From: Xanthomonas sp. Leaf148
GTDB lineage: Bacteria; Pseudomonadota; Gammaproteobacteria; Xanthomonadales; Xanthomonadaceae
Length of the DNA stretch: 64,000 nt
Direction: 5' to 3'
Assembly (NCBI RefSeq): GCF_001423585.1
Contig: NZ_LMOP01000013.1
Span: forward strand, 190,921-254,920
Positions within the stretch are counted from its first letter, which is position 1. Each line of letters begins with the position of its first letter. Both the position numbers and the translations under genes were made by a program. Positions 17,091-27,975 of this stretch are shown one piece after another. A model generated the notes under the pieces. That model saw only the letters and a list, made by a program, of their open reading frames with translations. It was not told the origin of the DNA and made no database searches.

Positions 17091-17762
17091 ATGAGCACGA
17101 TCGGTAGCGACCTCTACACCAGCCTCGGCCTGACCTCCAGCAGCGCCACATCGACGAAGAAGAAAGAAGAAGCACTCGGCCAAGCCGATTTCCTCAAGTT
17201 GATGACCGAACAGCTGCAGCACCAGGACCCGCTCAAACCGATGGAAAACAGCGCGTTTCTAGGCCAGTTGGCGCAGTTCTCCACCGTGCAGGGCATTGGC
17301 GACCTCAATACCAAGGTCGGCAATTTCTCCGATTCGATGAACGCCGACCAGGTGCTCAAGGGCGCCGCGCTGGTGGGCCACAACGTGTTGGTGCCCTCGG
17401 CGCAGGTCGCCATCGATGCCACCGGCTCGGCCAAGGGCGTGGTCGCCGCAACCTCGGCTGGCTTCGTCAATTTTGAAATCACCGATGCCAACGGCGCCTT
17501 CGTCAAACAAATCAGCGTGCCGGCCAGCGCCGCCGGTGAGGTGTCGTTCGCCTGGGATGGCACGGACGCCAACGGCAACCGCATGGCCGCCGGCAAATAC
17601 GGCATTACCGCAACCCAAACCGACACCGCCGGTGCCAAGAGCAAGTTGTCCACCTATGTCGACGCACCGGTGGACAGCGTCACGATCGGCTCGGACGGCC
17701 TGTATCTCAACCTGACCGGGCTAGGCACTTCCCCGCTCGCCAACGTGCTCCGCGTCAGCTGA
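17091..17762 (+). CDS. flgD: Hook-capping (hook scaffolding) protein FlgD
   Basis: FlgD caps the growing hook and is discarded when the filament starts. The 223-residue protein has the conserved N-terminal export/cap segment (LGQADFLKLMTEQLQHQDPLKPMENSAF, about 29-56, described here by position) followed by the FlgD tudor and Ig-like domains (EVSFAWDGTDANGNRMAAGKYGITA). It lies 37 bases after flgC and 31 before flgE, in the universal flgCDE order. Confidence 0.95.
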   Translation: MSTIGSDLYTSLGLTSSSATSTKKKEEALGQADFLKLMTEQLQHQDPLKPMENSAFLGQLAQFSTVQGIGDLNTKVGNFSDSMNADQVLKGAALVGHNVLVPSAQVAIDATGSAKGVVAATSAGFVNFEITDANGAFVKQISVPASAAGEVSFAWDGTDANGNRMAAGKYGITATQTDTAGAKSKLSTYVDAPVDSVTIGSDGLYLNLTGLGTSPLANVLRVS

Positions 17763-17793
17763 GCCGGCAACCGACACTTAAAGGAACTCATCC

Positions 17794-19017
17794 ATGGCTT
17801 TCAATACCTCGTTGTCCGGCATCAACGCAGCCAATGCCGATCTGAACGTTACTTCCAACAACATCGCCAACGTCAACACGACAGGGTTCAAGGAATCGCG
17901 CGCCGAGTTTGCCGACATGTTCCAGAGCACCAGCTACGGCCTGTCGCGCAATGCGGTCGGTTCGGGCGTGCGGGTCAGCAACGTGGCGCAGCAGTTCTCG
18001 CAGGGCAATATCGACCCGACCGGGCGCAGCCTGGATCTGGCGATCTCCGGCGAAGGCTTCTTCGCCGTGTCCTCCAACGGCGCCAAGATGTACACCCGCG
18101 CCGGTAACTTCCAGACCGATGCCAACGGGTATGTGGTCAATCCGCAGGGCGCGCGCCTGCAGGTGTTCGCGCCGAATCCCAGTGGCAATGGCTTCGACGT
18201 GGGCCGCCTGTCGGACCTGCAGCTGTTGACCACCGACAGCCCGCCCAAGTCGACCTCCACGGTCAACCTGGCCTTCACCCTGCCCGGCAACGCCACCGCA
18301 CCGACGGTGACCCCGTTCAGCCCGGCCGACGACAAGACCTACAGCCACTCCACCGGCGGCATCAATGTCTATGACTCGCTGGGTGTCAGCCACGTGCAGA
18401 CCTCCTACTTCGTCAAGACCGCCAATCCGAACGAATGGCAGGTGCACAACTATGTGGACGGCACGGCAGTCGGTGCGCCGACCACGCTGCAGTTCTCCGA
18501 CACCGGCGCGCTGACGACCCCGGCCAACGGCATCATCGCGATGGACCCGTTCACGCCCAGCACCGGTGCCGGCGTGCTGAACATGCAGCTCAACGTTAGC
18601 GGCTCGACCCAGTACGGCGAAGCCTTCGCGCTGCGCGACACCCGCCAGGACGGCTACGCCAGCGGCAAGCTCAACGAGATCAGCTTCGACACCAGCGGCG
18701 TGGTGTTCGCGCGCTACTCCAACGGCGCCGACAAGCCGCTGGGCCAGGTCGCGCTGGGCAGCTTCGTCAATCCGCAGGGTCTGCAGTCGCAGGGCAACAA
18801 CATGTGGGCCGAAAGCTACACCTCCGGCGCCGCCCGCATTGGCGCACCGGACACCTCGGACCTGGGCCAGATCGAATCCGGCTCGCTGGAAGCTTCCACG
18901 GTGGACCTGACCGAGCAGTTGGTGAACATGATCGTGGCCCAGCGCAACTTCCAGGCCAACTCGCAGATGATCTCGACCCAGGATCAGGTCACCCAGACGA
19001 TCATCAATATTCGTTAA
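17794..19017 (+). CDS. flgE: Flagellar hook protein FlgE
   Basis: The 407-residue hook subunit has the N-terminal axial motif (SGINAANADLNVTSNNIANV, then NTTGFKESRAEFADMF), the FlgE central domains, and the C-terminal motif LTEQLVNMIVAQRNFQANSQ. It is a typical length for the short polar hook class. AAGGAA lies 10 bases before the ATG. A repeat hairpin follows the stop and may attenuate transcription into flgF. The long open frame on the opposite strand is a shadow. Confidence 0.95.
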   Translation: MAFNTSLSGINAANADLNVTSNNIANVNTTGFKESRAEFADMFQSTSYGLSRNAVGSGVRVSNVAQQFSQGNIDPTGRSLDLAISGEGFFAVSSNGAKMYTRAGNFQTDANGYVVNPQGARLQVFAPNPSGNGFDVGRLSDLQLLTTDSPPKSTSTVNLAFTLPGNATAPTVTPFSPADDKTYSHSTGGINVYDSLGVSHVQTSYFVKTANPNEWQVHNYVDGTAVGAPTTLQFSDTGALTTPANGIIAMDPFTPSTGAGVLNMQLNVSGSTQYGEAFALRDTRQDGYASGKLNEISFDTSGVVFARYSNGADKPLGQVALGSFVNPQGLQSQGNNMWAESYTSGAARIGAPDTSDLGQIESGSLEASTVDLTEQLVNMIVAQRNFQANSQMISTQDQVTQTIINIR

Positions 19018-19021
19018 GGGC

Positions 19022-19157
19022 TGGGAATAGGGAATCGGGAATAGGGAATCGTAAGAGCCGGCGTCACGTCTAGCGGACAACGGCCTTACCTCCCCTCTCC
19101 CAGTCTCCAGCAATTCCGCTTTTACGATTCCCGATTCCCCACTCTCGATTCCCGGTG
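19022..19157. repeat. Inverted heptamer-repeat element between flgE and flgF
   Basis: Four tandem GGGAATA/GGGAATC units (19023-19051), continuing as GTAAGAGC, face GCTTTTACGATTCCCGATTCCCC at the right (19117-19157), so the arms pair beyond the heptamers. The element fills the whole 144-base gap within an otherwise tight operon. Confidence 0.8.
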
Positions 19158-19161
19158 TCAA

Positions 19162-19917
19162 ATGGACAAAGCCCTCTACGTCGCAATGACCGGTGCCCGT
19201 GCCTCCCTGCAGGCGCAGAGCACCGTGTCGCACAACCTTGCCAACGTCGATACGGTGGGGTTCAAGGCCGCATTGGCCAATACCGAGGCCTTCAAGATCC
19301 AGGGCAAGGGGTATCCGTCGCGGATCGATGCGCTGCACGTGGATCAGGGCTTCGATCGCAGCCAGGGCCATCAGAAAGTCACCGGCAACCCGCTGGACGT
19401 GTCGCTGCAACAGGACCGCTGGCTGGCCGTACAGTCGCCCGACGGCAGCGAGGCCTACACCCGCAACGGCGAATTGGCGCTCACCGCCAATGGCCAGCTG
19501 GTCACCGCCAACGGGCACGCGGTGCTGGATGAAGGCGGCAACCCGATGACCATCCCGCCGCACCAGGCGATGGAAATCGGCAGCGACGGCAGCATTTCCA
19601 TCATCCCGCAGGGCGAAGGCCCGCAGGCGATGGATATCGTCGGCAAGATGAAGGTGGTCGATGCGCCCGCCGACCGTTTGACGCGGCGCCCGGACGGGTT
19701 GATGCGCAATACCAGCACCGACCCGGCGCAGGCGTTTGCGGTGGCCACCGGCAAGACCGTCAACAGCGGCATGCTGGAAGGCAGCAACGTGGATGCCGCC
19801 GGCGCGCTGGTGGAGATGATCCAGCTGCAGCGCCAGTTCGAAATGCAGGTCAAGATCATCAAGAACGGCGACGACAACGCGCAATCGGCCAATTCGTTGC
19901 TGCGGGTCAGCGGCTAA
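19162..19917 (+). CDS. flgF: Flagellar proximal rod protein FlgF
   Basis: A 251-residue rod subunit that starts MDKALYVAMTGARASLQAQ, with the axial NLANVDTVGFKAALAN motif. The C-terminal signature is GSNVDAAGALVEMIQLQRQFEMQVKII. FlgF joins the proximal rod to the FlgG distal rod. It is probably the last gene read from the flgB promoter, since a repeat-filled gap of about 1 kb and a new sigma54 promoter separate it from flgG. Confidence 0.94.
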   Translation: MDKALYVAMTGARASLQAQSTVSHNLANVDTVGFKAALANTEAFKIQGKGYPSRIDALHVDQGFDRSQGHQKVTGNPLDVSLQQDRWLAVQSPDGSEAYTRNGELALTANGQLVTANGHAVLDEGGNPMTIPPHQAMEIGSDGSISIIPQGEGPQAMDIVGKMKVVDAPADRLTRRPDGLMRNTSTDPAQAFAVATGKTVNSGMLEGSNVDAAGALVEMIQLQRQFEMQVKIIKNGDDNAQSANSLLRVSG

Positions 19918-20030
19918 CAACGCCTGGCGGGCGTTGGCCACGCGGGTGCGGCCGGCGCGGAGGACCCGAGTACGCAGCGATACCTGCCGATTCCGGGCAC
20001 CGGATGCGCTTGTCTGCTGGCCATCCAGTA

Positions 20031-20066
20031 ACCGTCAGATGTTCTAAAACCGTCAGATGTTCTAAA
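20031..20066. repeat. Perfect 18-bp tandem duplication
   Basis: The word ACCGTCAGATGTTCTAAA occurs twice back-to-back (20031-20048 and 20049-20066) in the flgF-flgG gap. It is either a replication-slippage product or a duplicated site; no gene is affected. Confidence 0.9.
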
Positions 20067-20362
20067 CGTGATCGCCGAAGCGATTGCACCGTCAGGCGGG
20101 TGCCTATGGCGGTGTTTCGGCTGCTTGAAGCACGACGACCGCGTTATTGCTGGGCGTTGATCGTACCTGCCGTCTTCGGCGTCAGGCCTGAAAGCGGCCG
20201 GCCTGCAAGCGGTCCAAACGCTCAGTGCACAGTGCGCATGGAGTCGCTCCAAGCCGTTGCACCCATTCGCCAGCGAAGACATCCGTCAACGCACGGCACC
20301 TGATTCAAACGCCACGCCTATCAACGCCGCATTTATCTCAGTCACCGACCAAAACCGGCGGT

Positions 20363-20464
20363 GCTTGCGCGCGTTTAGGCGTGGGACCTTAGGCAGCATG
20401 GATGCCGCATAAGATCCTCCATGGATGGATTCACGGCGTGTCCCACGCCTACACGCGTGCAAGC
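20363..20464. repeat. REP-like palindromic repeat, first copy
   Basis: 25-bp arms (20363-20387 and 20440-20464) are inverted complements with two mismatches. They flank a core with GCATGGATGCCGC and GGATTCACGGCGTG. The same core in reverse orientation is at 20557-20664. Such hairpin repeats are common between genes in xanthomonads. No coding capacity is seen, and the 1-kb flgF-flgG gap as a whole (19918-20926) holds no gene I can support. Confidence 0.75.
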
Positions 20465-20556
20465 GCCCTCAGCAGACCGACGCATCCGCGCAAATTGGCA
20501 GCGGTGATGGTTGGAGAGCTTGTGACCGGACAGCTGTAGTAAGCGGGTTGGTCGAT

Positions 20557-20664
20557 GCGCGGCGCCGTCTCCGGGAGCGGGACACGCCGTGAATCCGTCC
20601 GTGGAGGCTCGGTAGCGGCATCCATGCCGCTACACGGTCCCGCCCCCGGAGACGACGCCGCGCT
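20557..20664. repeat. REP-like palindromic repeat, second inverted copy
   Basis: 27-bp arms (20557-20583 and 20638-20664) with two mismatches enclose a core reading ACGCCGTGAATCC and GCGGCATCCATGCCGC. This core is the reverse complement of that of the copy at 20363-20464. The outer stems of the two copies differ in sequence but conserve pairing. Confidence 0.75.
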
Positions 20665-20859
20665 TCCACGGTTGGCCACTGCTGATCGGCAAGCAATCGC
20701 GGAAGGCATCAACGTTCACTGGCTTGCTGTCTGCACCCCGCTACATCCCTGCGGTTGTCCGGCCCCTCCAGCGCAACCATGCATCGTCTCCCGGCCGCCG
20801 CGTCTCGGCCCTGCGCCGCGTGATCCACCGCACAGCCGGCAAGATTCCGACGCGGGTTT

Positions 20860-20873
20860 GGCACAGCACGTGC
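20860..20873 (+). promoter_or_regulatory. Sigma54 promoter of flgG
   Basis: GGCACAGCACGTGC, GG-N10-GC, preceded by TTT and followed by A. Predicted +1 is near 20885, about 42 bases before the flgG ATG. It gives flgGHIJKL its own start after the repeat-filled gap. Confidence 0.75.
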
Positions 20874-20926
20874 ATATACCCAGCCGTACCCGGAACACAT
20901 CCCCGGGTCTAACGAGGAATCGGGTC

Positions 20927-21712
20927 ATGAATCAGGCTTTGTGGGTCGCCAAAACCGGACTGGATGCGCAGCAGACGCGCATGTCGGTCATTTCCAACAA
21001 CCTGGCCAATACCAATACCACCGGCTTCAAGCGCGACCGTGCCGCGTTCGAAGACCTGCTCTATCAACAGGTGCGTGCGCCGGGTGGTTCCACCTCCGCG
21101 CAGACGCAGCTGCCGACCGGCCTTCAGTTGGGTACCGGTGTGCGGGTGGTTTCCACCTTCAAGGGCTTCGACCAGGGCAGCCAGCAGCAGACCGGCCGCG
21201 CGCTCGACGTGATGGTCAACGGCCGCGGCTTCTTCGAAGTGCAGATGCCCGACGGTACCTCCGCCTACACCCGCGACGGCACCTTCCAGATCAATGCGCA
21301 GGGCGAAGTCGTCACCAATAGCGGCTACCCGCTGCAGCCCGGCATCCAGGTGCCCGAAGGCGCGCAGTCGCTGACCATCGGCAACGACGGCACCATCAGC
21401 GTGACCCTGGCCGGCCAGGCCGCAGCGCAGGAAATCGGTGCGTTGACGCTGACCGACTTCATCAACCCCTCGGGTCTGCAGTCCAAGGGCGAGAACCTGT
21501 TCGTCGAAACCACCGCCTCCGGTCCCGCGCAGAACGGCACCCCCGGCCTCAATGGCCTGGGCACCACCGTGCAGGGCGCGCTGGAAGGCAGCAACGTCAA
21601 TACGGTGGAAGAGCTGGTGAGCATGATCGAGACGCAGCGCGCCTACGAAATGAATGCCAAGGCGATCTCCACCACCGACTCGATGCTCGGTTACTTGAAC
21701 AACAACGTCTGA
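20927..21712 (+). CDS. flgG: Flagellar distal rod protein FlgG
   Basis: A 261-residue distal-rod subunit starting MNQALWVAKTGLDAQQTRM, with NNLANTNTTGFKRDRAAFEDLLY and the FlgG-specific insert after it. The C-terminal signature is GSNVNTVEELVSMIETQRAYEMNAK. GAGG lies about 12 bases before the ATG. It is the first gene of the flgGHIJKL run; FlgG, FlgH and FlgI together form the driveshaft and its L and P rings. Confidence 0.95.
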   Translation: MNQALWVAKTGLDAQQTRMSVISNNLANTNTTGFKRDRAAFEDLLYQQVRAPGGSTSAQTQLPTGLQLGTGVRVVSTFKGFDQGSQQQTGRALDVMVNGRGFFEVQMPDGTSAYTRDGTFQINAQGEVVTNSGYPLQPGIQVPEGAQSLTIGNDGTISVTLAGQAAAQEIGALTLTDFINPSGLQSKGENLFVETTASGPAQNGTPGLNGLGTTVQGALEGSNVNTVEELVSMIETQRAYEMNAKAISTTDSMLGYLNNNV

Positions 21713-21750
21713 TCGGCCTGCCGGTCGCTGCCCTCTCAGGAATCCACGCC

Positions 21751-23572
<1,822 letters not shown>

Positions 23573-23573
23573 C

Positions 23574-24764
23574 ATGCGTATCGCAGCCTCGCCCATTGAT
23601 CTCAACCCGAGCACCAAGGCCGATCCCGCAAAGATCGACAAGGTCTCACGTCAGCTCGAAGGCCAGTTCGCGCAGATGCTGGTCAAGAGCATGCGCGATG
23701 CCAGCTCCGGCGACCCGATGTTTCCTGGCGAAAACCAGATGTTCCGCGAGATGTACGACCAGCAGATGGCCAAGGCGCTGACCGAAGGCAAGGGACTGGG
23801 CCTGTCGGCGATGATCTCCAAGCAGTTGAGTGGCGACACTGGCGGCCCGGCGTTGAACACCTCGCTGAGCACCGCCGAAGCGGCCAAGGCCTATGCCCTG
23901 GTCGCCGGCAAGCGCGATGCATCGCTGCCATTGCCTGCCCGCGACGGCGCGGCAACCAGCGTCGGTGCGAGCCTCGGCACAGCTGTCGGCGCCGCGGCAG
24001 GCATCGGCGCAGGCGGCCTGACCGGTATCGGCATGAGCCAGGTGCTGGATCTGATCGCCGGGCGCAGCGGCGGCAGCGATGCTGGAAGCGACGACGCGGC
24101 CGCGCTGAGCTGGCCGTCGGCCAACGATCGCTGGTCCGATGTGGCCGCCAGCGACGCCGCCGACGCCAATACCGCCGTCAACGCAAGCGCGGCCAGCACT
24201 GCCGCTGCCAGCCTGGGCGAGCGCACGCCGGAAGGCTTTGTCGCCAAGATCTGGACGCACGCACAGAAAGCCGCGCGCGAACTCGGTGTGGACCCGCGTG
24301 CGCTGGTCGCACAGGCCGCGCTGGAAACCGGCTGGGGGCGGCGCGGCATCGGCAACGGTGGCGATTCCAACAACCTGTTCGGCATCAAGGCGACCGGCTG
24401 GAGTGGCAACAAGGTCACCACCGGCACCCACGAATACGTCAACGGCGTCAAAACCACCGAAACCGCTGACTTCCGCGCCTATGGCTCGGCCGAAGAGAGC
24501 TTTGCCGACTACGTGCGCCTGCTGAAAAACAACAGCCGCTACCAATCCGCGTTGCAGGCCGGCACCGATATCAAGGGTTTTGCACGCGGCTTGCAACAGG
24601 CTGGTTACGCCACCGATCCGGGCTACGCAGCCAAGATCGCGGCGATCGCCAACGGCCCGACCATCGACCGTGCGGTCGCCGCCATCGGCAACGCAGCGGC
24701 AGATCTGTCCAACCGTTACGCCAGCACCGCCGAGCCTGCCGGGCTTGGCACCATCCGTCGTTGA
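23574..24764 (+). CDS. flgJ: Rod-capping peptidoglycan hydrolase FlgJ
   Basis: A 396-residue bifunctional protein. The N-terminal rod-cap domain covers about 15-100 (LEGQFAQMLVKSMRDASSGD, FREMYDQQMAKAL). A long Ala/Gly/Ser linker follows (about 120-225). The C-terminal glucosaminidase (GH73) domain opens a hole in the wall for the rod; the likely catalytic glutamate is Glu251 in AALETGWGRRG, and SNNLFGIKA is conserved. It starts 1 base after the flgI stop. The linker is long compared with the enteric enzyme. Confidence 0.95.
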   Translation: MRIAASPIDLNPSTKADPAKIDKVSRQLEGQFAQMLVKSMRDASSGDPMFPGENQMFREMYDQQMAKALTEGKGLGLSAMISKQLSGDTGGPALNTSLSTAEAAKAYALVAGKRDASLPLPARDGAATSVGASLGTAVGAAAGIGAGGLTGIGMSQVLDLIAGRSGGSDAGSDDAAALSWPSANDRWSDVAASDAADANTAVNASAASTAAASLGERTPEGFVAKIWTHAQKAARELGVDPRALVAQAALETGWGRRGIGNGGDSNNLFGIKATGWSGNKVTTGTHEYVNGVKTTETADFRAYGSAEESFADYVRLLKNNSRYQSALQAGTDIKGFARGLQQAGYATDPGYAAKIAAIANGPTIDRAVAAIGNAAADLSNRYASTAEPAGLGTIRR

Positions 24765-24775
24765 GGTAAACGCCC

Positions 24776-26650
24776 ATGTCCATCATGTCCACCGGGACCA
24801 GCGCGCTGATCGCCTTCCAACGGGCGTTGTCGACTGTTAGCCATAACGTCGCCAACATCAATACCGAAGGCTACAGCCGCCAACGCGTGGAATTTGCAAC
24901 GCGCACGCCCACCGACATGGGCTACGCGTTCGTGGGCAATGGCGCCAAGATCACCGATGTAGGCCGGGTGGCGGACCAGCTGGCCATCTCGCGCCTGCTC
25001 GACAGCGGCGGCGAACTCTCGCGCCTGCAGCAGCTGTCGTCGCTGTCCAACCGCGTCGACGCGCTGTATTCCAACACTGCCACCAACGTGGCCGGGCTGT
25101 GGTCGAACTTCTTCGATTCCACCAGCGCGGTGTCGTCCAATGCCTCCTCCACCGCCGAGCGCCAGAGCATGCTCGACAGCGGCAACTCGCTGGCGACGCG
25201 TTTCAAGCAGCTCAACGGGCAGATGGACAGCCTGAGCAACGAGGTCAACAGCGGATTGACGTCCTCGGTGGACGAAGTCAACCGTTTGACGCAGCAGATC
25301 GCCAAGCTCAACGGCACCATCGGCAATAGCGCGGCCAACGCTGCGCCGGACATGCTCGATCAGCGCGATGCGCTGGTGAGCAAACTGGTGGGCTACACCG
25401 GCGGCACCGCGGTGATCCAGGATGGCGGCTTCATGAATGTCTTCACCGCCGGCGGCCAAGCGCTGGTGGTGGGGACGACCTCGTCCAAGCTCACCACCGT
25501 CGCCGATCCGTACCAGCCGACCAAGCTGCAGGTGGCGATGCAGACCCAGGGGCAGAACGTCAGCCTCAGCGCCAATTCGCTAGGCGGGCAGATCGGCGGC
25601 CTGTTGGAATTCCGCAGCAGCGTGCTGGAGCCGACCCAGGCCGAACTGGGCCGCCTTGCAGTGGGCATGGCCAGCACCTTCAACGCCGGTCACGCCCAGG
25701 GTATGGACCTGTACGGCGCGATGGGCGGCAACTTCTTCAACATCGGCTCGCCCACCACTGCGGCCAACCCGAGCAATACCGGCACCGCTTCGCTGACCGC
25801 CAGTTTCAGCAACATGTCGGCCGTGGACGGGCAGAACGTCACGCTCAGCTTCGATGGCACCGCGTGGAAAGCCACCAGCGCCAGCACCGGCGCGGCCGTG
25901 CCGATGACCGGCACCGGGACCGCTGCCAACCCGCTGGTGCTCAATGGCGTGAGCATGGTGGTCGGCGGCACGCCGGCCAGCGGCGACAAATTCCTGCTGC
26001 AGCCCACTTCCGGGCTGGCCGGCACCGTGGCGGTGGCCATCACCGACCCGTCGCGCATTGCTGCAGCGACGCCGGTCAAGGCCACCGCCACCGTCGCCAA
26101 CCTGGGCTCCGGCAAGATCAGCGACGTCAAGATCACCAATGCGCAGAACCCGGCGCTGCTGACACCGTCGTCGGTGGAGTTCATCGATGCCAACCAATAC
26201 ACCATCGACGGCGCCGGCCCGTTCGCCTACACCCCCGGCCAGACCATCAGCGCCAACGGCTGGAGCTTCGCGCTGGATGGCGCGCCCAAGGCTGGCGACA
26301 CGTTTGGCGTCGGTCCGACAGGCGCCGGCTCCAGCGACAACGGCAATGCCAAGTTGCTGGCCAAGATCGACGATGCCAAAGCGCTCAGCGGCGGCACGGT
26401 CACGCTCAACGGCGCGCTGTCGGGCCTGACCACCTCGGTGGGCTCGGCCGCGCGTGCGGCCGATTACGCCGCCGACGCGCAGAAGGTCATCAACGACCAG
26501 GCGCAGGCCAGTCGCGATTCGATTTCCGGCGTCAACCTCGATGAGGAAGCCGCCAACATGCTCAAGCTGCAGCAGGCCTATCAGGCGGCCGCACAGATGA
26601 TCTCCACCGCCGACACCATCTTCCAAGCCATCCTGGGCGCCGTACGCTGA
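24776..26650 (+). CDS. flgK: Hook-filament junction protein FlgK (HAP1)
   Basis: The 624-residue first hook-associated protein has the N-terminal axial motif STVSHNVANINTEGYSRQRVE and a conserved C-terminus, GVNLDEEAANMLKLQQAYQAAAQMISTADTIFQAIL. The variable Ala/Thr/Gly-rich centre is surface-exposed. It is exported with help from FlgN. Its TGA overlaps the flgL ATG. GAGGT precedes the ATG. Confidence 0.95.
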   Translation: MSIMSTGTSALIAFQRALSTVSHNVANINTEGYSRQRVEFATRTPTDMGYAFVGNGAKITDVGRVADQLAISRLLDSGGELSRLQQLSSLSNRVDALYSNTATNVAGLWSNFFDSTSAVSSNASSTAERQSMLDSGNSLATRFKQLNGQMDSLSNEVNSGLTSSVDEVNRLTQQIAKLNGTIGNSAANAAPDMLDQRDALVSKLVGYTGGTAVIQDGGFMNVFTAGGQALVVGTTSSKLTTVADPYQPTKLQVAMQTQGQNVSLSANSLGGQIGGLLEFRSSVLEPTQAELGRLAVGMASTFNAGHAQGMDLYGAMGGNFFNIGSPTTAANPSNTGTASLTASFSNMSAVDGQNVTLSFDGTAWKATSASTGAAVPMTGTGTAANPLVLNGVSMVVGGTPASGDKFLLQPTSGLAGTVAVAITDPSRIAAATPVKATATVANLGSGKISDVKITNAQNPALLTPSSVEFIDANQYTIDGAGPFAYTPGQTISANGWSFALDGAPKAGDTFGVGPTGAGSSDNGNAKLLAKIDDAKALSGGTVTLNGALSGLTTSVGSAARAADYAADAQKVINDQAQASRDSISGVNLDEEAANMLKLQQAYQAAAQMISTADTIFQAILGAVR

Positions 26651-27855
26651 TGACCGACCGTATCTCCACCAGCATGATGTACAGCCAGTCGATCGCCTCG
26701 ATGGGCGCCAAGCAGACGCGGCTGAACCAGCTCGAATCGCAGCTGTCCAGCGGGCAGCGCCTGGTGACCGCCAAGGACGATCCGGTCGCCGCCGGCACTG
26801 CCGTGGGCCTGGATCGCGCGCTGGCCGCGATTACCCGCTTCGGCGAAAACGCCAACAACGTGCAGAACCGCCTGGGCCTGCAGGAAAACGCGCTCTCGCA
26901 AGCCGGCGACAAAATGGCGCGCGTCACCGAACTGGCGGTGCAGGCCAACAACTCCTCGCTCAGCCCCGACGACCGCAAGGCGATCGCATCGGAACTGACC
27001 GCGTTGCGCGACAGCATGGTGAGCCTGGCCAACAGCACCGACGGCACCGGGCGCTATCTGTTCGGCGGCAGCGCCGATGGCAGCGCACCGTTTATCAAGA
27101 GCAATGGCGGCGTCGTCTATAACGGCGACCAGACCCAGAAGCAGGTCGAAGTGGCGCCGGACACCTTTGTCAGCGACACCCTGCCCGGCAGCGAAATCTT
27201 CATGCGCATCCGCACCGGCGACGGCACCGTGGACGCGCACCCTTCCAACGCCAATACCGGCACCGGGCTATTGCTGGATTTCAGCCGCGATGCCAGTACC
27301 GGCAGCTGGAACGGCGGCAGCTACAGCGTGCAGTTCACCGCCGCCGACACCTACGAGGTGCGCGACAGCACCAATGCAGTGGTCAGCACTGGTACTTATA
27401 AGGATGGCGACGACATCACTGCGGCCGGCGTGCGCATGCGCATCAGCGGCGCACCGGCGGTCGGCGACAGTTTCCAGATCGGCGCCTCCACCACCAAGGA
27501 CGTGTTCTCCACCATTGACGATCTGGTTGGCGCGCTCAATTCCGACACGCTGACCAAGCCGCAGAAGGCAGCGATGATCAATACGCTGCAGACGTCCATG
27601 CGCGACATCGCGCAGGCCTCGTCGAAGATGATCGACGCGCGCGCCTCTGGCGGCGCGCAGTTGTCGGCCATCGACAATGCCAACTCCTTGCTCGAATCCA
27701 ACGAAGTCACGCTCAAGACCACTCTGTCGTCGATCCGCGATCTGGACTACGCCTCGGCGATTGGGCAGTACGAACTCGAGAAGGCCTCCTTGCAGGCCGC
27801 TCAGACCATTTTTCAGCAGATGCAGTCGTCGTCCTTGTTCAACATGATCCGCTAA
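26650..27855 (+). CDS. flgL: Hook-filament junction protein FlgL (HAP3)
   Basis: The 401-residue third hook-associated protein is related to flagellin at both ends: an N-terminus with TRLNQLESQLSSGQRLVTAKDDPVAAGT and a C-terminal helix ATGQYELEKASLQAAQTIFQQMQSSSLFNMIR in outline. ATGA overlap with flgK shows translational coupling. It is the last gene of flgGHIJKL; two hairpins follow before the fliC promoter. Confidence 0.95.
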   Translation: MTDRISTSMMYSQSIASMGAKQTRLNQLESQLSSGQRLVTAKDDPVAAGTAVGLDRALAAITRFGENANNVQNRLGLQENALSQAGDKMARVTELAVQANNSSLSPDDRKAIASELTALRDSMVSLANSTDGTGRYLFGGSADGSAPFIKSNGGVVYNGDQTQKQVEVAPDTFVSDTLPGSEIFMRIRTGDGTVDAHPSNANTGTGLLLDFSRDASTGSWNGGSYSVQFTAADTYEVRDSTNAVVSTGTYKDGDDITAAGVRMRISGAPAVGDSFQIGASTTKDVFSTIDDLVGALNSDTLTKPQKAAMINTLQTSMRDIAQASSKMIDARASGGAQLSAIDNANSLLESNEVTLKTTLSSIRDLDYASAIGQYELEKASLQAAQTIFQQMQSSSLFNMIR

Positions 27856-27864
27856 TTTGCAGCA

Positions 27865-27910
27865 GAAAACCTGCGTTTTCTTCGCTCCTGCGCGTGAGCA
27901 CTTGCGCAGG
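27865..27910 (+). terminator. Double hairpin between flgL and fliC
   Basis: The first hairpin is GAAAAC, CTGC loop, GTTTTC (27865-27880). The second is CCTGCGC (27887-27893) with GCGCAGG (27904-27910). A T-rich stretch (TTTATTTTT) follows about 10 bases later. It probably insulates fliC from the flgL transcript. Confidence 0.5.
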
Positions 27911-27947
27911 CGGACGGAGTTTATTTTTCAAAGAGTTATACCAACGC

Positions 27948-27975
27948 TAAAGATTTAAGGGGTGCTGCCGAATAA
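27948..27975 (+). promoter_or_regulatory. Sigma28 (FliA) promoter of fliC
   Basis: TAAA at 27948-27951, a 15-nt spacer, then GCCGAATAA, the consensus GCCGATAA with one extra A. Predicted +1 is near 27981, leaving an unusually long leader of about 190 nt before the fliC ATG. The leader contains a CAGTA/TACTG hairpin near 28027-28043 and GC-rich segments. Confidence 0.75.

Noticed and set aside
17788-19941. 717-codon open frame on the minus strand opposite flgE and flgF
   Set aside because: It is the mirror of GC-rich codons in well-supported genes; the translation is His/Gly/Arg-rich without any family motif.
20555-20926. N-terminal extension of FlgG
   Set aside because: It would translate the REP-like repeat and lie upstream of the sigma54 promoter; FlgG homologs start MNQALWVAKTGLD.
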